Below are positions 7,859 through 15,035 of a DNA stretch of 36,313 nt, one piece after another. This stretch comes from an uncultured Bacteroidales bacterium (GTDB lineage: Bacteria; Bacteroidota; Bacteroidia; Bacteroidales; Paludibacteraceae): positions 1 to 36,313 of the forward strand of contig CALZOG010000013.1 of NCBI GenBank assembly GCA_945827635.1. The letters are read 5' to 3'. Position 1 is the first letter of the stretch. Every line of letters starts with the position of its first letter. The notes beneath the pieces were generated by a model, which saw nothing but the letters and a program-made list of their open reading frames with translations, made no database searches and was not told the origin of the DNA. The translations under genes were made by a program, and so were the position numbers.

Positions 7859-8062
7859 GTGGATAGCCTCTTAGGCTATTATGCCACCCATCCGCAACCC
7901 GGGGAACGAAACCACAAACGCACCTTAAAGATCCTGCGGTTGTACTGCCAAGGCCTGACGGAACAAGAAATTTCTGACAAGTTGAAAATTTCGCAACAGG
8001 CAGTTAATCAGAGTCTTGCCCGATCAATTGAGCGCCTGAAGGTTGTAGCAAAAAGGCTATAA
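7859..8062 (+). CDS. Small HTH protein resembling sigma-factor region 4 (possible gene remnant)
   Basis: A 67-codon frame starting with GTG. Residues about 34-62 (LTEQEISDKLKISQQAVNQS) fit a helix-turn-helix of the sigma-70 region 4/LuxR kind: an acidic helix, a turn, then a recognition helix, followed by a basic tail. No sigma region 2 or other domain is visible. A TAG lies 15 bp upstream in the same frame and the open frame continues beyond it, so this may be the surviving tail of a larger DNA-binding protein rather than an intact gene. It lies in a repeat-rich patch with no recognisable promoter. Confidence 0.4.
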   Translation: MDSLLGYYATHPQPGERNHKRTLKILRLYCQGLTEQEISDKLKISQQAVNQSLARSIERLKVVAKRL

Positions 8063-8225
8063 TATAGAGGCGCATCTCCCACAAATGCGGTCGGTGGGTG
8101 ACAATGGACTGCAAGCGATCTTTGAAATTATTAACCCCTCCCAATCGGCATGGAGGAGCCTTCCCCCTCGGGACGAGCGCTAACGGAGTGCACTCGGACC
8201 GAAGAGTGGAGGCATGGGGCGCACT
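8063..8225. other. Unassigned GC-rich intergenic segment
   Basis: About 160 bp with no convincing reading frame. It contains a hairpin-prone tract around 8130-8215 (CCTCCC... GGAGGAG; GGGGCGC). It interrupts the end of the lipoprotein-like remnant at 8226-8375. I see nothing that identifies it. Confidence 0.4.
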
Positions 8226-8375
8226 ATCGCCTGTGCCGTAGAACAGATACTCAGTCACCTTGTTGTCTTCGTCGGTGATTTGCAGTTTCCAGCACTGTGC
8301 TTTGTCGGGGTTACACGATGTGAAAGCAAACATAGCCACGAAGGCTACTAATACAAAAAAATATGAAATAAGCAA
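8226..8375 (-). pseudogene. Remnant of a small Bacteroidota lipoprotein gene
   Basis: The minus-strand frame reads a hydrophobic signal and lipobox (FAFTSC) and then CWKLQITDEDNKVTEYLFYG, which resembles the N-terminal half of a common small Bacteroidota lipoprotein family with a CWxVxxx...YxWGxE pattern. After YGTGD the similarity stops and the frame runs into unrelated GC-rich sequence. The only in-frame ATG (8411) lies inside the terminator hairpin of the susC operon, leaving just a TTG at 8375 as a start, and no promoter is visible. I read this as a truncated gene; the family assignment rests on pattern memory. Confidence 0.45.
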
Positions 8376-8382
8376 ATAAAAG

Positions 8383-8429
8383 TTTGGCAAAAATGCAAAT
8401 TTGTAGAACAAAAACGCATTTTTGCCAAA
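8383..8429 (-). terminator. Terminator of the susC operon (strong hairpin)
   Basis: A perfect 14-bp stem, TTTGGCAAAAATGC (8383-8396) pairing with 8416-8429, closes a 19-nt loop 18 bp past the stop of the last minus-strand PUL gene. On the minus strand it is followed by an ACTTTT tract. It fits the 3' end of the six-gene susC operon. Confidence 0.75.
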
Positions 8430-8447
8430 AACAATTGAATAATTGCC

Positions 8448-9290
8448 TTAATAAGTCACGAAGAAGCAGTTATCGCATCCGTCCACATGTTTAGGTATGA
8501 GCACTATGTCCGTGAAGTTGAATGCAGATCCTGCACCTTTGTCCATCTGTATGTACAGAGCGGTGGTCAGGTTGCCGAGTGCCGTGCGTACTGCATCGGT
8601 GAGTAGTACATCGGCGAACGTGGCAGTTTTGTGAATATGCTCAGCGGTTACGAGCGGCGTACTCAGGCCTAAACCGTCATTCACGCAGAAGATGTTTAAC
8701 GTGTAATCCGTCCGTCCTGCCTCGTGATAGAACCGTATAGCCTGATACTGACTGAGGTCAACAGCCGTGAATGCCTCCTTGTACAACTCCAGCGTGCTCC
8801 AAGAGTCCATCCAGTAGAATCCTGTCCAGATAGTACGGAACGCCTCGTGTAGTCCGCGCGCCTTGCCGGTACAGAGGTCCACGCGGTTGACGGTTATTCC
8901 TTCACCGAAGATGCGCAGGTCCTTGCCATCCGTAACAATTGCCTTCAGCATATCTTCGGTGAGGTAGAAATATACGGGATTCTCTCCGCTCAAAGCGTTG
9001 ATGCTCCTGTAGTCGCTGCCGGGCAGATGGCAACTCGGGTCATACTCGCCCAGATACAGTTTGTGCGCTCCTCCGCCGGTCAAGAAGCCATATATCTTGA
9101 TTCGGTTTCCCGGTTGGGCGGAAGTGAACTTCGCTTTGTCTAAAAACAGGTCTTGTCCTTGCGTGTAGCTTAGTGCTTTGTCTGACCAGCTATTCACGTC
9201 ACCGTCGTCGTAAATCTTTGTACATGTCTCTTGTGCTGCTGCCAGCATGGGTATCAGCAGCAAGGCTGTGATAAGTAATCGTGTTTTCAT
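8448..9290 (-). CDS. Secreted beta-sandwich-like protein of the fructan PUL, paralog 1
   Basis: A 280-residue protein starting at the ATG at 9290 (the frame is open to 9329 but MKTRLLITALLL is a clear signal peptide start, cleaved near AAAQ). It has no recognised catalytic motif. Two similar-sized halves are visible: about 22-130 and 135-270. The second half shares a clear pattern with its upstream neighbour (WTGFYW, SWSTLELY, IRFY, YTLNI, then FNFTDIVLI near the end). Strand-rich sequence and aromatic clusters suggest carbohydrate-binding domains. As the last gene of the susC operon it may be an extra surface glycan-binding protein (SusE/F position), but the function is inferred from place only. 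It has signal peptidase I-type rather than lipoprotein features. Confidence 0.7.
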   Translation of the reverse strand: MKTRLLITALLLIPMLAAAQETCTKIYDDGDVNSWSDKALSYTQGQDLFLDKAKFTSAQPGNRIKIYGFLTGGGAHKLYLGEYDPSCHLPGSDYRSINALSGENPVYFYLTEDMLKAIVTDGKDLRIFGEGITVNRVDLCTGKARGLHEAFRTIWTGFYWMDSWSTLELYKEAFTAVDLSQYQAIRFYHEAGRTDYTLNIFCVNDGLGLSTPLVTAEHIHKTATFADVLLTDAVRTALGNLTTALYIQMDKGAGSAFNFTDIVLIPKHVDGCDNCFFVTY

Positions 9291-9400
9291 ATTCTCAAGT
9301 TCTATGGCTGTTAATTCGAAACGTGTCATGAGTATGTCACTCCCCGAGTTGTAAGCGCAGGTGGTAATCAGCCGCCTGCGCCATGAAAGAGGTGTCAGCC

Positions 9401-10249
9401 TTAGAGTTGTGCGCCCAGTGCGTTGTAGCGTACACCGTTGTTGATGATAACGATCTGTCCGTTCTCGATCATCTTGACCGCCTTTGCGGCTACGGTGTTG
9501 TTCTCTACAGCCGAAGGAGTGTCGTTAACAACCAGCACAACGTCCGTTACGTTGAACGGCTCACCTGCTTCTTTGTTGAACTGAATCATCCAGTGTGCAG
9601 CGTTAGCCAGGCGTGTTCGCAGTTCGTTGGTCAGAGGCAGTTCGGCATAACCCAGACCGTCCGTCATGGCAGACTTGTCGGCAAACTTGCCACTTTCGTC
9701 CCATGACTCCAGGAAATTAAGCACGTACTCGCCACTTGCTGCCTCGCTATAGAAGCGGATAGCCTCAACCTTGCTGAAATCAACATTGCAGTAGCCGTCA
9801 CGATAGAGCTCGAGAGTGCTCCATTCGTTAGCCCAGAAGAAACCTGTCCAAACAGTTATGCCTTCCTTCAGTTCTTTGCCGTCCAGGAGTTCAACCTTGG
9901 TGCAGGTGAAGTTGGCACCGATAATCTCCAGGCCATAGCGCTTGAGGCTGTCCACAGCTGCCCGGGTGAGGAACTGATCAAAGCTGGCGTTACCGTTGAT
10001 CCATGCAGCCTCGCGCGAGCCTGCCAGATGGTCGAAATTCTGGTTGATCACCTTGAACTCGATACCGTCGGTAGCATCCGTAAAGGTTACAACAATCTTT
10101 TGTCCTGCAACTGCGTCAGCAAAAGCAGAAGCAGCAATCTGCACACCACCGTCGGTCCAGGATACATGTTTTGAACCGGTCCAGATGTCTGTAGCGTTAA
10201 CGCTCATTACCAGCGCTGCGAACAGCGCAACAAGAGAAATCTTTTTCAT
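9401..10249 (-). CDS. Secreted beta-sandwich-like protein of the fructan PUL, paralog 2, with sorting-like C-terminal tail
   Basis: A 282-residue protein with a signal peptide (MKKISLVALFAALVMSVNA). Residues about 20-118 and 120-245 look like two beta-sandwich-like halves (ITVWTGFFW..., and FNVTDVVLV at the end of the second). The second half aligns by eye to that of the protein encoded at 8448-9290, so the pair arose by tandem duplication. The last 30 residues (MIENGQIVIINNGVRYNALG) resemble the C-terminal tails of Bacteroidales proteins sorted by type IX secretion or a related surface route; paralog 1 lacks this tail. It lies between the divergent GH32 gene and paralog 1. Binding of fructan is a hypothesis from context. 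Confidence 0.7.
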   Translation of the reverse strand: MKKISLVALFAALVMSVNATDIWTGSKHVSWTDGGVQIAASAFADAVAGQKIVVTFTDATDGIEFKVINQNFDHLAGSREAAWINGNASFDQFLTRAAVDSLKRYGLEIIGANFTCTKVELLDGKELKEGITVWTGFFWANEWSTLELYRDGYCNVDFSKVEAIRFYSEAASGEYVLNFLESWDESGKFADKSAMTDGLGYAELPLTNELRTRLANAAHWMIQFNKEAGEPFNVTDVVLVVNDTPSAVENNTVAAKAVKMIENGQIVIINNGVRYNALGAQL

Positions 10250-10272
10250 GATTTGTTAATTTGAAAGGATTA

Positions 10273-11817
10273 TTAATATTGTGTTAATTGTATATTCGAT
10301 ACTTCTATTTGCCCGTTGTAGGAGTTTATGCTCCAGCAGTTGCGCGCCACACCGTAGATGCGGTTGGTGTAGCACAGGCAATCGTTGATGTACATTACTA
10401 CGACAGAGTTGTCGGTGTAGATATCAATGTGGTAGGTGTTGTCAGCCGGGGTGTGGAACACGTAACTGTCGATAGCCGGAATGAAACCTATACCTTCGGG
10501 ACCTTCTTCTTCGAAGTTGATCTTTCGTTTGGCTCCTCCGTCTTCAGGATTAACAACGAGTGTGTACCATTTTTTGCTATCAGATCCGCGCACAAAGGAT
10601 ATACCGAACTTATCGGTTGCCTCAACTGTGAATGACAGATGGTTATGGTACCCGAGACGGTTGTAGAGGGTGTACGTATCTTCTGTCAGCATCGTTTTCA
10701 CCTCTTTGGCGTTACTATACTTGGCCTTTATACCTTCCGCCTCACCGAGCGTAAGTGTGCCGTCGGCATGTTGTATGATTCTGTGCGCAACGAGCGATCC
10801 CGCCCACTCCGGTTCGCCGCTGTCGGCGTTGGTCTTGGTGTTGTCTCTACCCTCACGTGTCGGGCACCATCCCCAGATGTAACGGTTCGTGCCATCCGAA
10901 GCCGTCTTGCCGGCATATAGTCCGCGGCTGTCCAGGAATCCCTCATGGTCGTCGGGCCACACGCCTGCGTCAGCAGCCGTGCATGCCTTGAGTTCGTCGA
11001 GCGTACGGCCCTTGAAGTATTGCACGCGGCGTACAGCTTTGTGAATCTCGCTGTACACGAGATACCACCAGTCGCCCATCTTGAACACGTCCGGGCACTC
11101 GTAGAATCGGTCCCACATCATAGGCATGAACACGCCTGCCGATGTCCACTCCTGCATATCAGGCGATGTGAACTCCACCAGATTGCCCTTGCCGCCGATC
11201 TTCGTGCTGATGATCATGTGCCACAGGTTGCCGTCGCGGAAGATACACGGGTCGCGAAAGTCTGCCGAACTGTAGCCATTGGCTGCACCGCGCAGACGGA
11301 ACAGCTGGTTCTTTGTCCATGTCCGGAAATCCGGCGAGGTGGCGTACATAATGACCTGTGCATCCTCTCCCGCCTTGGGCTGGTGACGGTTGCCGGTGTA
11401 GAAGATGTAATACAGCCGGTCGGCATCGTTATATACGACACAACCGGTTCCGAGTGCAGCGTCCTGCTCGGCTATGCCGCCTGTAGGAAGAACCTCGCCC
11501 AGCGAGGTGTAAGAGGCTGCATCAGCACTCTCTACGCCCCAGAACGGATGATATGTGCCTGCGGGGTTCGGACGGTACTCTTGCAGATACAGAACCTTGA
11601 ATGTCTTGCTCTGCTCGTCGTAGAACGGCATAGGATCACCTACATAACCGGCGTAAGGCTTGTAGTACGTGGTACTCTGTTTCTCATCGGTGGAGTTGTA
11701 GAACTCGGTCGTTCCGTCCCAGTCCTTCTGCTCCCGGGGAGCATTCTCGTTGCAGCCTGCCAGCATCATGACCGATGGGTAGGCGAGTAACAACAGTAAT
11801 TTATTGATAGTATTCAT
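10273..11817 (-). CDS. Divergent GH32-clan glycosidase lipoprotein (GDPMPF-type)
   Basis: A 514-residue lipoprotein (lipobox LAGC, C22) of the GH32/GH-J five-bladed propeller type. The canonical WMNDPNG block is replaced by VGDPMPFY (59-66) with D61 in the nucleophile position. The other two catalytic motifs are conventional: FRDPC around D189 and YECPD around E240. The C-terminal region (about 380-514) looks like a beta-sandwich (SSVVVMYINDCLCYTNRI-type strands). It probably acts at the cell surface as a second fructan-degrading enzyme, filling the place of the surface endo-levanase BT1760 in B. thetaiotaomicron. Its linkage and endo/exo mode are unknown. It is fourth in the susC operon, after the DUF4960 protein; the 58-bp gap contains a heptamer repeat. 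Confidence 0.85.
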   Translation of the reverse strand: MNTINKLLLLLAYPSVMMLAGCNENAPREQKDWDGTTEFYNSTDEKQSTTYYKPYAGYVGDPMPFYDEQSKTFKVLYLQEYRPNPAGTYHPFWGVESADAASYTSLGEVLPTGGIAEQDAALGTGCVVYNDADRLYYIFYTGNRHQPKAGEDAQVIMYATSPDFRTWTKNQLFRLRGAANGYSSADFRDPCIFRDGNLWHMIISTKIGGKGNLVEFTSPDMQEWTSAGVFMPMMWDRFYECPDVFKMGDWWYLVYSEIHKAVRRVQYFKGRTLDELKACTAADAGVWPDDHEGFLDSRGLYAGKTASDGTNRYIWGWCPTREGRDNTKTNADSGEPEWAGSLVAHRIIQHADGTLTLGEAEGIKAKYSNAKEVKTMLTEDTYTLYNRLGYHNHLSFTVEATDKFGISFVRGSDSKKWYTLVVNPEDGGAKRKINFEEEGPEGIGFIPAIDSYVFHTPADNTYHIDIYTDNSVVVMYINDCLCYTNRIYGVARNCWSINSYNGQIEVSNIQLTQY

Positions 11818-11842
11818 AATCTTGTTCTTTTATCGTTAAACC

Positions 11843-11877
11843 CTCAACTCTAAACTCTCAACTCTCAACTCTCAACT
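11843..11877. repeat. Five-copy heptamer tandem repeat (CTCAACT)
   Basis: Five units of 7 bp (CTCAACT, CTAAACT, CTCAACT x3) fill most of the 58-bp gap between the DUF4960 gene and the GH32 gene and reach into the DUF4960 stop codon. The unit is the same type as the ATCGACT array at 5033-5081 (pattern nTCrACT). Confidence 0.9.
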
Positions 11878-13258
11878 ATTTAATAAGATAATTGATAGCA
11901 TTCTCGGTAATCTTGGCGATATTGGCGTGGTAATACTCTGTTCCGGCATCGCCTGCGACAGAGTACCAGTCGTAGCAGCCCGAACCGATGCAGATGATAG
12001 CGCCATGCTCGGCAGTACGCAGATATTCCCAAGCAACCACAGCGTCCGCTCCTCCGGCGATATCCACGGCACCTGTCTTCTTGCGGAACATCTCCCGGTT
12101 GTCATATCCTCCCCAGTCTGTACCGATATGGTACTGTGCGGTGGAGTTTGTGATACGGTATCCGGCATCGCAGGTGAACACGTTCTCCGGCCGCTCGGCA
12201 TTCATCAGCAGGTTCTGCCACAACGGATGGCCGGTGTGTCCGGCTATGCTGAACTCCCATGGTCCGCTTACCGTCTCGGCGTTCTCCTCGTTTTGTCCCC
12301 AGCAGTTGTTCGGCACGCAGTCAGCTTCGCCTATATAGGCAGGCAGGTAGGTGGCGAAACGCGTGAGCAACAGGTTGCCTCCGGCGTGATAGTACGCAGC
12401 CAGATTGTCCTTGGCGAGCAGTGCATCTCCGGCATTGTTCTCAAATTGTCCTTTGCCGTCAATGCCTCCGTCCTTATGCAGATGCCACCATATAACCTTG
12501 CACTCGCTCATGTCCACTGCTCCGGCTGCGATATCCGCCATCGAGGCATATTGTGCGCCCTCCACCGACGTCAGCAGCCAAGTACAAGCCGCCTGCTCCT
12601 CGCTGTTCAGTTGCTGTTGCGTGGCAGCCAGCCCGACGTACAGCGCCTTGGGCTTACCCATCTCCTTGACGGTTACGGTGTACGTGGTTGAGGCGGTGTT
12701 ATAGGTTACTGTGAACTCCACAGGATGGGTGAAGTCGCATGCTATGCCGCCGGCAGGTGTGACGGTAGCACCCGGGCTGACTGTAATTGTCGGAGTAAGA
12801 TGAGCAAGGTCTGTTCCCGAAGGTACCTGCACGGTGATAGTACGCATGCTCTCGTTGATGAGTCCTGCATATTCGCCGTTGATAACGAAACTCAGAATGT
12901 GCGCCTCGTCGTGCTTCACGCTCAGCGTAAATTCCTGATAGGTGTTACCGTTCGTAACACTGATCATACGCGGTGCTGTCAGGTTGAGTTTGTCGCCCAC
13001 CTTGACGTTTGCTGTTGCGCCGGCTGACAATTTGAGTGCGGTCAGGGTCATCAGCTCCTCGCTATATGCCTCGGGGATAGCCACCACCACCGTGCGTCGC
13101 GCGAGATCAATGCTACCGGTGTACTGATCGTCAAGCGTCAGCGATACAATGTCGCACTCACCGTCCAAAGCGAACGGACTGTCCGGCTTCCGGCAACCTG
13201 TCATAACAAGTGCTAAGGACAACAGTGCGATGTACAATATTTTGATTTGTGCTTTCAT
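11876..13258 (-). CDS. Surface fructan-binding lipoprotein (DUF4960 type, BT1761-like)
   Basis: A 460-residue lipoprotein (lipobox MTGC, C22). After the anchor come two Ig-like repeats: about 35-115 and 115-198, each ending in a strand motif such as YQEFTLSVK or TYTVTVKE. The C-terminal domain (about 205-460) begins PKALYVGLA and contains KVIWWHLHKDGG, a block of aromatic residues and HGAIICIGSGCYDW, the pattern I associate with DUF4960. In B. thetaiotaomicron the DUF4960 protein BT1761 is the surface glycan-binding protein for levan, and it has the same place after susD. Expected role: hold fructan at the surface beside SusCD. It ends with TAG, showing that TAG is a normal stop in this genome. 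Confidence 0.82.
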   Translation of the reverse strand: MKAQIKILYIALLSLALVMTGCRKPDSPFALDGECDIVSLTLDDQYTGSIDLARRTVVVAIPEAYSEELMTLTALKLSAGATANVKVGDKLNLTAPRMISVTNGNTYQEFTLSVKHDEAHILSFVINGEYAGLINESMRTITVQVPSGTDLAHLTPTITVSPGATVTPAGGIACDFTHPVEFTVTYNTASTTYTVTVKEMGKPKALYVGLAATQQQLNSEEQAACTWLLTSVEGAQYASMADIAAGAVDMSECKVIWWHLHKDGGIDGKGQFENNAGDALLAKDNLAAYYHAGGNLLLTRFATYLPAYIGEADCVPNNCWGQNEENAETVSGPWEFSIAGHTGHPLWQNLLMNAERPENVFTCDAGYRITNSTAQYHIGTDWGGYDNREMFRKKTGAVDIAGGADAVVAWEYLRTAEHGAIICIGSGCYDWYSVAGDAGTEYYHANIAKITENAINYLIK

Positions 13259-13291
13259 AATTCAATGCTATTATATGTTTATGGCGAAAGA

Positions 13292-15004
13292 TTACCAGCC
13301 TCCAATGTTCTGGGTGTACTTGCCGTTCGCTGCAGCAATCTGCTCAAACGGTATAGGCAGGTACTCGTTTTTGTTGGCGGTGAAGTGCGCTGCGGAGTAT
13401 ATCGCGCAGTCGTTAGCTTCCTCGGCGTAATATTTGTTAATCACCGCTTCTGCTTCACCCCAGCGTACGAGGTCGAAGAATCGTTCGGACTCGAGTGCCA
13501 TTTCCAGGCGTCGCTCCATCTTGACGCGTGCCAGTGCATTGTCGTTGTCGGTGTACGGGTTGACGCGCATCTTGGCACCGTAGTTGATGTCGTAACCGGC
13601 CAGCATAGTCGTGCTCTGTCCGGCACGTGTGCGCAACTGGTTGATAAGCGCTATAGCCTCGCCGCTGTTGCCGAGTTGAGCCTCCGCCTCAGCGCGCATA
13701 AGCAATACGTCGGCATAGCGGAGCACGATACGGTTCATCGGACTGCCCCACCAGGCACCCTTGATCAGGTAATCGCTGTCAGGGTCAACGTTATGCTTGA
13801 GTGTCACATAATAGCCGTACAACCCGTTCGACCGGCTCCAGGTCTGCGTCTTCGCCATCATGTAATTGGCATTGAACATGTACGGGAATCCCGGCATTCC
13901 GATAGTAAGCCACAGCCGCGGATCGGCATTATCGGTCGAAGCGTTGAAGTCCTTCTGGTTGTAACTGTCCAGCAGCGGCAAGCCTGCATCATCGGTGTGG
14001 AAGGCATTCACAAGGTTCTGGCTGGGCTTGTAGAAGTCGCAACCTCCATCGGTTACACCCGGTATGTTCGGCACAATCAGTCCGTACGACCAGTTGAGAT
14101 TACCGTTCTTTGTGCCGTCGTTCATCGAATACTGCATTGCCCAGATGCTCTCTACGCCGTTCTCGTATTGCGGTTCTGGACGGAAATTGTTGTGAAAATC
14201 CGGCTCCAAATCAAATCCTCCGGCAGCATAGATAGACGGATTGGTGAACTCGATTACTTTCTTCAGGTCCTCGGCATTGATCTCCGTTACGGCATGGCTG
14301 TCTGGTTCGTCCTGACGATAAGCCTTGTACAGATAGACCTTGGCGAGCAGTGCTGCAGCGGCAGCTTTGGTAGGACGGCCCTTGTCAGCCTGTTGCTCGG
14401 GCAGAACGTCGTAGGCAAACTGCAAATCGTCGGCAATGATTTGCCAGCCCTGGTCGTTGGTATATTCGGTGTTGCTCAGGTTGTTGTAATCGTCCTGGGT
14501 CATGTTTCCCTTGATTACAAAGGGTATATTCTTGTACAGGCGCTTGAGCAGGAAGTGTCCGTACGCCCGCAGGAAGTACATCTCAGCCAGGCGCTGGTTC
14601 TTCAGTTCGTAGGTATCATCCACGCGGTTCAATGCATCGATAGCGGCATTCACGCGGCTGAGGCTGTTGTACAGGCGCACCCACATGTCGTTGATATTCC
14701 AGTTGGTGGTCAGGATGCCTTGCGATATCTCCAACTGATGAAACACGTCACCGTCGCTTGTGCCGTTGCCGCCCTTGTAGGCGTCATCGCTGCGGACATC
14801 GAAGTTCCACATCGAGAAACTGGAGTTGATGTCCTCTGCAGAGATAAAGATGGCGTATGCGGATATAACCATGTTCTCCACCTGTGCAGGATCCTTTACC
14901 TGATCCTCGCTCAGCGTTGCCTGAGGCGTATCATGGTCAAGAAAGTTGCAACCCGTCAGTATTGCCATGCAGAGTATTAACAGATATGATAATTTCGTTT
15001 TCAT
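13292..15004 (-). CDS. susD: SusD-family fructan-binding lipoprotein
   Basis: A 570-residue SusD/RagB outer-membrane lipoprotein that caps SusC and delivers oligosaccharide. The ATG at 15004 (MKTKLSYLL) is preferred; the frame opens at a TTG nine bases upstream. The lipobox is LTGC (C19). The N-terminal TPR-rich region contains WNINDMWVRLYNSLSRVNAA and FLRAYGHFLLKRLY, both standard SusD family landmarks. The C-terminal RNRIVLRYADVLLMRAEA-type helix and the ERFFDLVRWGEA block identify RagB/SusD unmistakably. It is directly downstream of susC (29-bp gap with an 8-mer repeat). The fructan assignment comes from the neighbouring GH32, permease and fructokinase genes. Confidence 0.95.
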   Translation of the reverse strand: MKTKLSYLLILCMAILTGCNFLDHDTPQATLSEDQVKDPAQVENMVISAYAIFISAEDINSSFSMWNFDVRSDDAYKGGNGTSDGDVFHQLEISQGILTTNWNINDMWVRLYNSLSRVNAAIDALNRVDDTYELKNQRLAEMYFLRAYGHFLLKRLYKNIPFVIKGNMTQDDYNNLSNTEYTNDQGWQIIADDLQFAYDVLPEQQADKGRPTKAAAAALLAKVYLYKAYRQDEPDSHAVTEINAEDLKKVIEFTNPSIYAAGGFDLEPDFHNNFRPEPQYENGVESIWAMQYSMNDGTKNGNLNWSYGLIVPNIPGVTDGGCDFYKPSQNLVNAFHTDDAGLPLLDSYNQKDFNASTDNADPRLWLTIGMPGFPYMFNANYMMAKTQTWSRSNGLYGYYVTLKHNVDPDSDYLIKGAWWGSPMNRIVLRYADVLLMRAEAEAQLGNSGEAIALINQLRTRAGQSTTMLAGYDINYGAKMRVNPYTDNDNALARVKMERRLEMALESERFFDLVRWGEAEAVINKYYAEEANDCAIYSAAHFTANKNEYLPIPFEQIAAANGKYTQNIGGW

Positions 15005-15011
15005 AATCTTC

Positions 15012-15035
15012 AAATCTTTAAATCTTTAAATCCTT
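15012..15035. repeat. Three-copy 8-mer repeat between susC and susD
   Basis: AAATCTTT, AAATCTTT, AAATCCTT occupy the susC-susD gap and reach into the susC stop region. This is another short tandem array in an intercistronic gap of this PUL, with a different unit from the heptamers. Confidence 0.7.

Noticed and set aside
10945..11790. Open frame of 281 codons on the plus strand
   Set aside because: Antisense shadow of the GH32 gene at 10273-11817; Val/His-rich composition without domains.
13247..14980. Open frame of 577 codons on the plus strand
   Set aside because: It is exactly antisense to susD, which has a full set of family motifs. The product has no recognisable domain and looks like a mirror of SusD codon usage.
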